Shown piece after piece: positions 42,638 through 50,146 of a stretch of 55,069 bases of DNA. The stretch spans positions 1-55,069 of the forward strand of contig NZ_JAAORB010000015.1 of NCBI RefSeq assembly GCF_011601345.1, given 5' to 3'. A program made the translations under genes and the position numbers. Numbering within the stretch: the stretch's first letter is position 1; every line of letters begins with the position of its first letter. The DNA is from Roseovarius gahaiensis. GTDB lineage: Bacteria > Pseudomonadota > Alphaproteobacteria > Rhodobacterales > Rhodobacteraceae. The notes under the pieces were generated by a model, which worked only from the letters and a program-made list of their open reading frames with translations, searched no databases and was not told the DNA's origin.

Positions 42638-42680
42638 GCGTTGCCGCGGGCAAGGCCCGCGACCTCCACTTTTCTTGAGA

Positions 42681-43547
42681 TCAGAAGGCAGCTTCCATCG
42701 GCTCAGGCTCGGTCTTGAGCGAGCTTCGCAAGCGCTCTAGTCCGCGTTCGCGCAATTGCCGTACTCTTTCGCGTGAGATGCCGTGTATTTTGCCCAACTG
42801 ATTCAGGGTCATCGGCGGATCTTGCACAACCGTTGCGATGACGATTTCGCGTTCGCGGTCGGGCAGCCGGCCGAAATGACGGCTGACAGTGCGCCGGAAT
42901 ACATCCAGATCGTGGCGCGTCGCGACATCTTGTTCCACGTCGCAGTCCGGATCGGGAAGCAAGTTGATGATATCGTCGCCCTCTTCATCAGAGGCCGGGC
43001 GGTTCAGTGAGCTGTCTTGACCGCTGAATTGTTGGCGCATCGCGTTCAGGTCGGCGGGTTTAACGCCCAGCTTTTCGGCAACCCGCTGATCGCGGTCGGC
43101 GGCGGTTTCGCCGGGCACGGACTCAAGCGTTTCTTCAATCCGGGCCAGATTGAAAAACGCCTTGCGCGCCTTGGCCGAGCGGCCGCGCTTGACCAGTGAC
43201 CAATTGCTCATGCGGTAATCCTGCAACTCGGCCCGGACCCACCATGCGGCATAGGTCGAAAACCGGAAGCCGCGTTCAGGGTCAAACCCGTCAGCCGCCT
43301 TCAAAAGGCCAATATAGGCATGCTGCAACATATCCGGATCGTCCTGAAGGCTGCGGGTTTTGGTGAAGCGTCGTGCGATGGACATAACCAGCGGATGATA
43401 GGCCGTGACCAAGCGGTTGCGCGCGGCGACATCGCCGGTGTCGCGCCAAGCGCGCGCAAGGCGCACTTCTTCGTCCTCGGTCAGAAACCCTTCGCGTTTG
43501 CCATAGCTTTGTCGCGTCGGTGCGCTTGGGATGTAGGGAATCGTCAT
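42681..43547 (-). CDS. rpoH: RpoH-family (sigma-32-type) RNA polymerase sigma factor
   Basis: This 288-residue group-3 sigma factor contains region 2 (QHAYIGLLKAADGFDPERGF, then RFSTYAAWWVRAELQDYRM), the RpoH-box-like KARKAFFNLARIEET, and region 4 with DREREIVIATVVQDPPMTLN and a HTH (QLGKIHGISRERVRQLRERG). Rhodobacteraceae usually have two RpoH proteins, for heat shock and singlet oxygen. The variant RpoH box may mean this is the second (RpoHII-type), but that is uncertain. It is divergent from a MarR gene. Confidence 0.88.
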   Translation of the reverse strand: MTIPYIPSAPTRQSYGKREGFLTEDEEVRLARAWRDTGDVAARNRLVTAYHPLVMSIARRFTKTRSLQDDPDMLQHAYIGLLKAADGFDPERGFRFSTYAAWWVRAELQDYRMSNWSLVKRGRSAKARKAFFNLARIEETLESVPGETAADRDQRVAEKLGVKPADLNAMRQQFSGQDSSLNRPASDEEGDDIINLLPDPDCDVEQDVATRHDLDVFRRTVSRHFGRLPDREREIVIATVVQDPPMTLNQLGKIHGISRERVRQLRERGLERLRSSLKTEPEPMEAAF

Positions 43548-43569
43548 TGTGAAAGCCCAATGTCATTTA

Positions 43570-43584
43570 GTTTCGAAACGAAAC
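43570..43584. promoter_or_regulatory. Perfect inverted repeat GTTTCG-AAA-CGAAAC, likely operator
   Basis: GTTTCGAAACGAAAC is a perfect 6-bp dyad with a 3-base centre, in the 85-base gap between divergent rpoH and the MarR gene, 48 bases upstream of the latter's probable start. The size and position suit an autoregulating MarR dimer, and it could also control rpoH. Confidence 0.6.
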
Positions 43585-43632
43585 CATATCTGCAATTCTG
43601 CGCTTGTCAAATTGATTTTGAATCGCTACCAA

Positions 43633-44274
43633 ATGGGCATGGCTGAACTTGGAAACTTTCCACCGCACCTTATCGACAGCGCAGAGCAGTTGGCGGAAAT
43701 GCTGGTCCATATTGGCCGGACCGCCCGCGGAGAGGAGGCGGGCGCGAATCTGACCGCCTCGCAATGGGTGGCGCTGCGCTTTTTTGCGCGCGCCAATCGG
43801 GCGTCCAGAACACCGTCGGCCTTTGCCAGTTTTCAGGCGACCACGCGTGGCACCGCGTCGCAGACCATCAAGACGCTGGAGGGCAAGGGGCTGCTGCAGC
43901 GTCAACGCTCGGACATTGACGGGCGCAGCGTGCAATTCGAGTTGACGCAAAGCGGATGTGACTTGCTGGAGCAAGACCCGCTACGCCATTTGATCACTGC
44001 GCTGGGCCGTCTTGAGGAGGGCAGTCGTGCAACATTGGAACGTGTGCTGCCAGCCCTTGCCGCTGATCTGGCCGCTCAGCGCGGCTGCAGGGCCTTTGGC
44101 ACCTGCGGCGATTGTGGCCACTACGAAGACCGCCCCTGCGGTGGCTATTGCGCCTGCGCCGCGCTGGACCTGACCCCAGAAGACATCGGGCAACTTTGTG
44201 CCAGTTATGCGCCGAAACACCGCACCGATCAGGTGGTGGCACAGGATGTGGGCGCGCCAGACAATCAGGATTGA
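43633..44274 (+). CDS. MarR-family regulator with C-terminal six-cysteine cluster
   Basis: This ~213-residue protein has a MarR winged helix (LTASQWVALRFFARANRASR, then FQATTRGTASQTIKTLEGKG, LLQRQRSDIDGRSVQFELT). A C-terminal extension holds six Cys in the pattern C-x5-C-x2-C-x7-C-x3-C-x-C (RGCRAFGTCGDCGHYEDRPC, then GGYCACA) and one further Cys before the end. Such a cluster suggests metal or Fe-S binding, i.e. a sensor. The start could be ATG 43633 or 43639; an upstream in-frame ATG at 43549 would cover the operator. It is four bases ahead of mrp, so an Fe-S-linked role is inferred. Confidence 0.85.
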   Translation: MGMAELGNFPPHLIDSAEQLAEMLVHIGRTARGEEAGANLTASQWVALRFFARANRASRTPSAFASFQATTRGTASQTIKTLEGKGLLQRQRSDIDGRSVQFELTQSGCDLLEQDPLRHLITALGRLEEGSRATLERVLPALAADLAAQRGCRAFGTCGDCGHYEDRPCGGYCACAALDLTPEDIGQLCASYAPKHRTDQVVAQDVGAPDNQD

Positions 44275-44278
44275 GACA

Positions 44279-45469
44279 ATGACAGATACAGACCAGACCG
44301 GGTCAACCTCGCCCTTGGCGGGACTTGGGCGCATGATCGCCGTCAGCAGTGGCAAGGGCGGCGTGGGCAAATCGACGCTGACTGCAAACCTTGCGCTGGC
44401 CTTGGCGGGGCAGGGGCTGCGCGTTGGCGTGGTGGACGCCGACCTTTACGGGCCGTCGATCCCCGGCATGCTGGGTATTCCGGGCGATCAGCCGCCGGCG
44501 ATGTCGCCCGCAAAAAAGGTGATCCCGGCGCAGGCGCATGGAGTCAAGGTAATCTCGATGGCGATGCTGTCGGGCGATGACAAACCCGCCATTTTGCGTG
44601 GTCCGATGGTGACCAAGTATTTGCAGATGTTCATCACGCAGGTCGATTGGGGCACGCTGGATGTGCTTTTGCTGGATTTGCCGCCGGGCACCGGCGACAT
44701 CCAGTTGACGCTGGCGCAGGCCTTTCCGCTGAGCGGGGCATTGGTGGTCAGCACGCCGCAAGATGTTAGCCTCAAGATCGTGCGCCGTGGCCTCAGGATG
44801 CTGGAACAGGTCAATGTGCCGATCCTTGGCGTTGTCGAAAACATGAGCGGCTTTACCTGCCCGTCCTGCGGCGAGGTTACGCATATTTTCCACCAAGGGG
44901 GCGGCCAGAAGATCGCCGATAGCCTGAATGTGCCGTTTCTGGGCAGTATCCCGCTGGACCCGGCGGTTGTGGACGGCGGCGATGCAGGCCGCCCGCTGAT
45001 CCTTGATGCCCCTGACAGCCCGGCTGCGCAGGCATACCGCGCCGTTGCTGCGGCGATTGGCGGCAAAGAGCAGGACGGTCCCGGACTGGCTGTGCCGTTT
45101 GATTGGCAGGTGGCCCAAGGCAGCGGCCAACCCGCAGGTGCTGCGGCAATCGAAGGCGGCGACCCCGAAAGGCCTGTCGCGCTGGAGTATGACACAAGCG
45201 GCTTGCACATCCGCTGGCAGGATGGCGGCGAACAGGTGATCGACCCGCGCGATCTGCGTCTGGCCTGCCAATGTGCGGCCTGCCGCGATGAAATGTCGGG
45301 TCAACGCCTGCTGGACCCGGCCAGCGTGGCGCTGGATATTCAGCCCACGCGCATCTGGAGCGTCGGCAACTATGCCATTGGCGTGGCGTTCAGCGATGGC
45401 CACAGCTCGGGCATCTACACCTTTCCGGCCTTGCGGGCGATGAAACAGGTCGAGGCCGAAGATGTCTGA
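44279..45469 (+). CDS. mrp: Mrp/ApbC-type Fe-S carrier ATPase fused to a DUF971 domain
   Basis: This 396-residue protein has a ParA/Mrp ATPase domain (residues ~18-265): deviant Walker A VSSGKGGVGKSTLTANLALA, DADLYGPSIPGMLG, LLLDLPPGTGDIQLTLAQ, and the CxxC of GFTCPSCGEVTHIF that carries a cluster. Residues ~305-396 form a DUF971 domain (LHIRWQDGGEQVIDPRDLRL, LACQCAACRDEMSGQRLLD, and IGVAFSDGHSSGIYTFPALR). The usual N-terminal DUF59 of Mrp is absent. The architecture recalls plant HCF101 without its DUF59. It overlaps the next gene by eight bases. Confidence 0.92.
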   Translation: MTDTDQTGSTSPLAGLGRMIAVSSGKGGVGKSTLTANLALALAGQGLRVGVVDADLYGPSIPGMLGIPGDQPPAMSPAKKVIPAQAHGVKVISMAMLSGDDKPAILRGPMVTKYLQMFITQVDWGTLDVLLLDLPPGTGDIQLTLAQAFPLSGALVVSTPQDVSLKIVRRGLRMLEQVNVPILGVVENMSGFTCPSCGEVTHIFHQGGGQKIADSLNVPFLGSIPLDPAVVDGGDAGRPLILDAPDSPAAQAYRAVAAAIGGKEQDGPGLAVPFDWQVAQGSGQPAGAAAIEGGDPERPVALEYDTSGLHIRWQDGGEQVIDPRDLRLACQCAACRDEMSGQRLLDPASVALDIQPTRIWSVGNYAIGVAFSDGHSSGIYTFPALRAMKQVEAEDV

Positions 45470-46691
45470 AACTGAAACCCGCCGCCGCATCCGCGCCATG
45501 GCGTCGGCCCATGATCCGGCGACCATGCGTTTTGTGCTGGATGCGCCCGTTCAACAGGGCCAGTCGGCGCATTGGACCGCGCCGCAGCCGGATGTCCCCT
45601 TGGCGGCGGCCCTGTTCGCGGTGCCGGGGGTGCAGGCCGTGCATGTGGCCGAGGCGACGATCACCGTGACCCAAGACACCTCAAGCGATTGGGCGCAGCT
45701 TAAGCCACAGGTGGCGGCGGCGATCCGCACCGCGTTGGATGCGTCAAACGCGCCGCTTGGTCAATCGCAAGACGAAGACGGCGACAGCGACGCCGCGCTG
45801 CTGGCGAAGGTGACTGACCTGTTGGACCGTCAGGCCAACCCGGCGATTGCCGCCCATGGTGGCCACGTAAGTGCCGAAAAACTCAGCGATGGTGTGGTGT
45901 ACCTGCGGATGTCCGGGGGCTGTCAGGGCTGTGCGGCCTCGGCGGCCACGTTGCGTGATGGCATCGAAACCATGCTGCGCGCGGCCTTGCCTGAGCTACG
46001 CGATATCGTGGATGTGACCGACCATGAGGCCGGGACAAACCCCTTTTACAGCCAGACACCGGGTGATAGCCCGGCTCTGACCCGCCCCGTTCCACCCGAT
46101 GCGCTGGATTGGAGCGATGGGGATTTGCGGATCGACCCGGACTATCTGGCCCGTCGGCTGGGGCTTGCGACGCATGTTCTGGTTGCGGGGTTGGAGCGTG
46201 GAGATATCACGCGCGACGTTGAAACCCGCGAAACCCCGTCTGGTGAGGTGACCCGCCTGACCATCCGTAGCCCGCAAAGGGCATGGGCGGCTGATATCCG
46301 CGCCGATGGCGCGGTGATCGAGGTGCCGCCGGCGCGCAAACCGGCCAAGGCTGCGACCCCTGAGCTGAAAGACCGGGCACGCGCGCATCTTGCGGGTTTG
46401 CCAGACAAATCCGTGCCGATTGCCTATGGTAAACTGGCCCGTGCGCTGGGGCTGTATCTGCCGGGATCGGTGGGCCGGGTCACTGCCGCTTTGGAACAGA
46501 CCATGCGTGAAGATGCCGCCGCAGGCCGTCCGATGATTGCCGCGTTGGCCTGCGCGCGGGGTGGCGATTTGCCGGGCCGGGGCTTTTTCGATCTGGCCGC
46601 GCAGCTTGGGGTGCCTGTTGCACAAGACAGCGCCGCGATTGCGGCCTATCGGAAACAGGTCCGGGCGGCGCATTGCGGGCAGGCGGCCTGA
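45462..46691 (+). CDS. Multidomain Nfu/NifU-like scaffold protein with two extra C-terminal domains
   Basis: This 409-residue protein starts with an Nfu N-terminal domain (residues ~15-95, PATMRFVLDAP, ALFAVPGVQAVHVAEATITV). A NifU C-terminal domain follows (~115-190) with the cluster-binding CxxC in MSGGCQGCAASAATLRDGIE. Then come a DUF6522-like segment (~210-290, DLRIDPDYLARRLGLATHVL, then a run of beta strands) and a final ~95-residue domain containing VPIAYGKLARALGLYLPGS and GRPMIAALACARGGDLPGRG. I do not recognise the last domain with certainty. The first half is ordinary Nfu; the fusion is unusual. It is coupled to mrp, so Fe-S delivery is likely. Confidence 0.85.
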   Translation: MSETETRRRIRAMASAHDPATMRFVLDAPVQQGQSAHWTAPQPDVPLAAALFAVPGVQAVHVAEATITVTQDTSSDWAQLKPQVAAAIRTALDASNAPLGQSQDEDGDSDAALLAKVTDLLDRQANPAIAAHGGHVSAEKLSDGVVYLRMSGGCQGCAASAATLRDGIETMLRAALPELRDIVDVTDHEAGTNPFYSQTPGDSPALTRPVPPDALDWSDGDLRIDPDYLARRLGLATHVLVAGLERGDITRDVETRETPSGEVTRLTIRSPQRAWAADIRADGAVIEVPPARKPAKAATPELKDRARAHLAGLPDKSVPIAYGKLARALGLYLPGSVGRVTAALEQTMREDAAAGRPMIAALACARGGDLPGRGFFDLAAQLGVPVAQDSAAIAAYRKQVRAAHCGQAA

Positions 46692-46764
46692 CAAGCATCT
46701 GCTTGACCTTACCCGCGCCTTGCAGGAACGTGGCAGCGAATTCCTGCAAGGCAACGAGGTTCGC

Positions 46765-48012
46765 ATGACATCCCAGCCGATTGATACCCAGTCTATTGAC
46801 CGTCTGGCCGAGGTGGCCGTGCGCGTCGGGCTGAACCTGCAAGAGGGTCAGGATCTGGTGCTGACCGCGCCGGTTGCGGCGCTGCCGCTGGTGCGGCCGA
46901 TCGTGGCCGCGGCCTATCGGGCCGGGGCCGGTCTGGTGACACCGATCCTTGGCGACGAACAGCTGCAACTGGCGCGCTATGAAAACCCCCGCGACGACAG
47001 TTTTGATCGCGCGCCAGATTGGCTCTATCAGGGCATGGCGCAGGCGTTCGAGGGTGGCGCGGCCCGCATGGCCATTGTCGGCGATGATCCGATGCTGCTG
47101 GCCGAGCAAGACCCCGAAAAAGTATCGCGCGCGGGCAAGGCCAATGCCATGGCCTATAAACCGGCGCTGGATCATATCGCGAATTTCCACATCAATTGGT
47201 CGATTGTCAGCTATCCCAGCCTGTCTTGGGCGCGGCGCATGTTTCCGGACCTTGGCGACGATGCTGCGGTGGCTAAGCTGGCCGATGCGATCTTTGCCGC
47301 CTCGCGCGTGACAGGCGACGATCCTGTGGCCGAATGGCAGGCCCATAACGCCACGCTGCGCGCCCGCACCGAATGGTTGAACGCGCAACGCTTTGCCGCG
47401 CTGCATTTTACCGGGCCGGGCGCCGACCTGACGGTTGGGCTGGCCGACGGGCATGAATGGCAGGGCGGGGCCTCGGTGGCGGGCAACGGGGTTGTCTGTA
47501 ATCCCAATATTCCCACAGAAGAGGTGTTTACCACGCCCCATGCCCACAAGGTCGACGGCCATGTGCGCGCCACCAAGCCGCTGTCGCATCAGGGCAGCCT
47601 GATCGAAGATATCGAAGTGCGTTTCGAGGGCGGCTGCATCACTGAGGCCCGCGCCAGCAAGGGCGAAGCGGTGTTGCAAAAGCTGCTGGACAGCGACGAG
47701 GGCGCGCGCCGTCTTGGCGAAGTGGCGCTGGTGCCGCATTCCTCGCCGATCTCGCAATCGGGGCTTTTGTTCTACAACACGCTTTATGATGAAAACGCCG
47801 CCTGCCATATCGCTTTGGGCCAGTGCTATTCCAAATGTTTCGTCGATGGCGGATCACTGTCGCCCGAAGAGGTGGCAGCGCGAGGCGGCAACACCAGCAT
47901 GATCCATGTCGATTGGATGATCGGCGGGCCGGAAACGGACATCGACGGGATCACCGGCAGCGGTGATCGGGTGCCGGTGTTCCGGGCCGGGGAATGGGCG
48001 TTGAATGATTGA
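46765..48012 (+). CDS. M29-family aminopeptidase (thermophilic-type)
   Basis: This 415-residue metallopeptidase belongs to family M29 (AmpS/AmpT type). The expected di-metal ligands are visible: Glu in NIPTEEVFTTPHAHKVDGHV, Glu in LGEVALVPHSSPI, and His/Asp in NTSMIHVDWMIGGPETDIDG. The ATG at 46765 starts a normal N-terminus; an upstream in-frame start at 46537 would lie inside the Nfu gene. It overlaps the ZIP gene by eight bases. Activity probably needs Zn, Co or Mn, which makes a neighbouring metal transporter notable. Confidence 0.92.
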   Translation: MTSQPIDTQSIDRLAEVAVRVGLNLQEGQDLVLTAPVAALPLVRPIVAAAYRAGAGLVTPILGDEQLQLARYENPRDDSFDRAPDWLYQGMAQAFEGGAARMAIVGDDPMLLAEQDPEKVSRAGKANAMAYKPALDHIANFHINWSIVSYPSLSWARRMFPDLGDDAAVAKLADAIFAASRVTGDDPVAEWQAHNATLRARTEWLNAQRFAALHFTGPGADLTVGLADGHEWQGGASVAGNGVVCNPNIPTEEVFTTPHAHKVDGHVRATKPLSHQGSLIEDIEVRFEGGCITEARASKGEAVLQKLLDSDEGARRLGEVALVPHSSPISQSGLLFYNTLYDENAACHIALGQCYSKCFVDGGSLSPEEVAARGGNTSMIHVDWMIGGPETDIDGITGSGDRVPVFRAGEWALND

Positions 48013-48790
48013 TGCGCTTTCGCCCACGGCCCTTGGCTTTTTTGGGAGTCTTGCAGCTGGGCTTATGACCGCGGTTGGCGCGTTGCCGGTGCTGGCAGGG
48101 CATATTCCCGGACGCGCCACGCGCGACATGGCGCTGGGCTTTGCGGCTGGTGTGATGTTGGCAGCGTCGTTTTTCTCGTTGATCATCCCGGCGCTTGAAG
48201 CGGCGGGCGTCACATATGGCGAGGGGGCGATCCCGGCGGCGATCACCTGTGTGTCGATCCTGATCGGCATGGCCGCAGTCCATGCCATGAACGAAACCCT
48301 GCCGCACGAGCATTTCAAACTGGGCCGCGAAGGCCCCGAGGCGGCGGCGCTGCGTCGGGTTTGGCTGTTTATTATCGCGATCACGATTCACAATTTTCCA
48401 GAAGGTCTGGCCGTGGGCGTAGGCTTTGGCGCCAATGGTCTGGAGGGCGGTCTGCCGCTGGCCATCGGCATTGGCTTGCAAAACGCGCCCGAGGGGTTGG
48501 CCGTGGCTGTGGCCCTGCTGGGCGAGGGGTATGGCAAGCGCCGGGCGTGGGGTATCGCCGCGCTGACCGGCATGGTCGAACCCATCGGCGGGCTGATCGG
48601 GGCAGGGGTGATCGTGCTGGCGCAGCCGTTGTTGCCTTGGGGGCTGGCCTTTGCCGCCGGTGCGATGCTGTATGTCATCAGCCACGAGATCATCCCCGAA
48701 ACCCACCGCAGCGGGCACCAGAACAAGGCCACCTTGGGGTTGGCCGTCGGGCTGGTGGTGATGCTGTTTCTGGATGTGTGGCTGGGGTAG
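48005..48790 (+). CDS. ZIP-family metal transporter
   Basis: This 261-residue membrane protein has eight predicted helices. It carries the ZIP signature in helix IV, ITIHNFPEGLAVGVGFGANG, and the second metal motif in helix V, IGLQNAPEGLAVAVALLGEG. A loop with HEH (PHEHFKL) between helices III and IV could bind metal. It would import divalent metals such as zinc, iron or manganese. Eight-base overlap with the M29 gene indicates co-translation. Confidence 0.9.
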   Translation: MIDALSPTALGFFGSLAAGLMTAVGALPVLAGHIPGRATRDMALGFAAGVMLAASFFSLIIPALEAAGVTYGEGAIPAAITCVSILIGMAAVHAMNETLPHEHFKLGREGPEAAALRRVWLFIIAITIHNFPEGLAVGVGFGANGLEGGLPLAIGIGLQNAPEGLAVAVALLGEGYGKRRAWGIAALTGMVEPIGGLIGAGVIVLAQPLLPWGLAFAAGAMLYVISHEIIPETHRSGHQNKATLGLAVGLVVMLFLDVWLG

Positions 48791-48886
48791 GCGCGCCGCG
48801 CTGTCTCGCGTCATCGTGATGTGGGGTGCCTTGCGCCCACCTAGCACAGGGTTAAGTTGGACCCCGAATAAATAAGGAGACCGGCC

Positions 48887-49366
48887 ATGTCACCACACCG
48901 TTTAACCCGTCGCGGATTTGTTTCATGCGCAGCGTTTGCTGGCCTCGTTGCGGGGGTGCCCGGCGCAGCTGCGGCCTCGCCTTTGCAAATCCACGTCATG
49001 AAAGACCCAAATTGCGGGTGCTGTGGCGCATGGATCGAGATTTTGCAGCGTGACGGCTTTGATGTCAGTACCGAAACCAGTTTCGGCACCGCGTTGAGCC
49101 AATACAAGATGGACAACGGCATTCCGGCCAAGATGGCCTCGTGTCACACGGCGCGGATAGAGGGCTACATGATCGAAGGTCACGTGCCCACCGCCGACAT
49201 CCGGCGCTTGTTGCGCGACCGTCCCGATGCTGTGGGACTGTCGGTGCCCGGAATGCCGTATGGATCGCCCGGCATGGGGCCGGAAAACCAACGCGAAGCG
49301 TATGATGTGCATCTGATCCGTCGCGATGGCACAACCGAGGTTTTCACCAGCTACGACGCGGCCTGA
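48887..49366 (+). CDS. DUF411 metal-binding protein with Tat-like signal
   Basis: This 159-residue protein begins with a twin-arginine-type signal (HRLTRRGFVSCAAFAGLVAG). The DUF411 domain has its CxCC motif in MKDPNCGCCGAWIEILQRDG and the further conserved MASCHTARIEGYMIEGHVPT. Family members are periplasmic, often linked to copper and other metals. The ATG has an AAGGAG site. It follows the ZIP gene on the same strand. Confidence 0.88.
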   Translation: MSPHRLTRRGFVSCAAFAGLVAGVPGAAAASPLQIHVMKDPNCGCCGAWIEILQRDGFDVSTETSFGTALSQYKMDNGIPAKMASCHTARIEGYMIEGHVPTADIRRLLRDRPDAVGLSVPGMPYGSPGMGPENQREAYDVHLIRRDGTTEVFTSYDAA

Positions 49367-49415
49367 CCGGGCGGCGCGTCAAACACGCGATCCGCTTTGG
49401 CAAGGACACGGCAGG

Positions 49416-49442
49416 CCCCGCGTTATCGACGACCTCGCGGGG
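49416..49442. terminator. Hairpin between convergent DUF411 gene and trmO
   Basis: CCCCGCG (49416-49422) pairs with CGCGGGG (49436-49442) around a 13-base loop. It lies in the 125-base convergent gap. No T-run is present, so termination strength is unclear. Confidence 0.45.
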
Positions 49443-49491
49443 TCAGTTAGCTGCATGAAAGCGGCGATGATACGCGCCGCAAGCGGACGCG

Positions 49492-49974
49492 TTATGATGT
49501 CACCCCCGGCTTGTCAGGTGCCTTCGGCGTGAATTCGCAGCGGTCGGGCTTGATGTCGATCAGCGGCGTGCCGTTCAGGCAATCCAGCCCGCGCACGATC
49601 AGGCAATTGCCGTTGACCCGCTCCAGATTGACCAGTGCCGTGCCGATCGGGTTGGGCCGCTGCGGCGAGCGTAGGGCAAAGGTGCCAAAAAACCGTTCGC
49701 CGTCGCCTTTGGGGTTTTGGCGGATCAGGTCACGGCGCGCGCGATCCAGCCAATACAGGATTTCAAGGCGGCTATAGCTTTCGATCCCCTCCAAGGCGCG
49801 ATCCCATGGGGCAAACACCTCGATCCGGCATTCGGGCCCGTCGGGTTTTCCTTGCCGGGGGCACAGCGCGCGGCTGTCCCATGGGGTGTGAATCCGGCCT
49901 ATGAAATGCAAGGCGGCATCATGGGCCGTGGGGGTGTCGGCGGTTTCTTCACCGGGCCGCAAACGGGTTTGCAT
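49492..49974 (-). CDS. trmO: tRNA m6t6A37 methyltransferase TrmO (TsaA-like)
   Basis: This 160-residue protein is of the TrmO/TsaA (UPF0066) family. The SAM-binding hallmark is ALRSPQRPNPIGTALVNLER, followed by IVRGLDCLNGTPLIDIKPD. It N6-methylates t6A37 in tRNA-Thr. The C-terminal extension of E. coli TrmO is absent, as in other short homologues. It is divergent from the epimerase gene. Confidence 0.9.
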   Translation of the reverse strand: MQTRLRPGEETADTPTAHDAALHFIGRIHTPWDSRALCPRQGKPDGPECRIEVFAPWDRALEGIESYSRLEILYWLDRARRDLIRQNPKGDGERFFGTFALRSPQRPNPIGTALVNLERVNGNCLIVRGLDCLNGTPLIDIKPDRCEFTPKAPDKPGVTS

Positions 49975-50146
49975 GATTGCGCCTATCCCTGTTTGATCTG
50001 TCAGCTTTCAAACCTACGCAGAAACGGCGCTTTGTCCAGATCAACACGCCGGGCTGTCAAAACGGGCGGGCGTGCCGGGCCTTGTGCCGATTGCGCACAG
50101 CGGCTATCGCTCGCGTCGAGCGAGTGACAGTAAAAGGATGCGGCGT

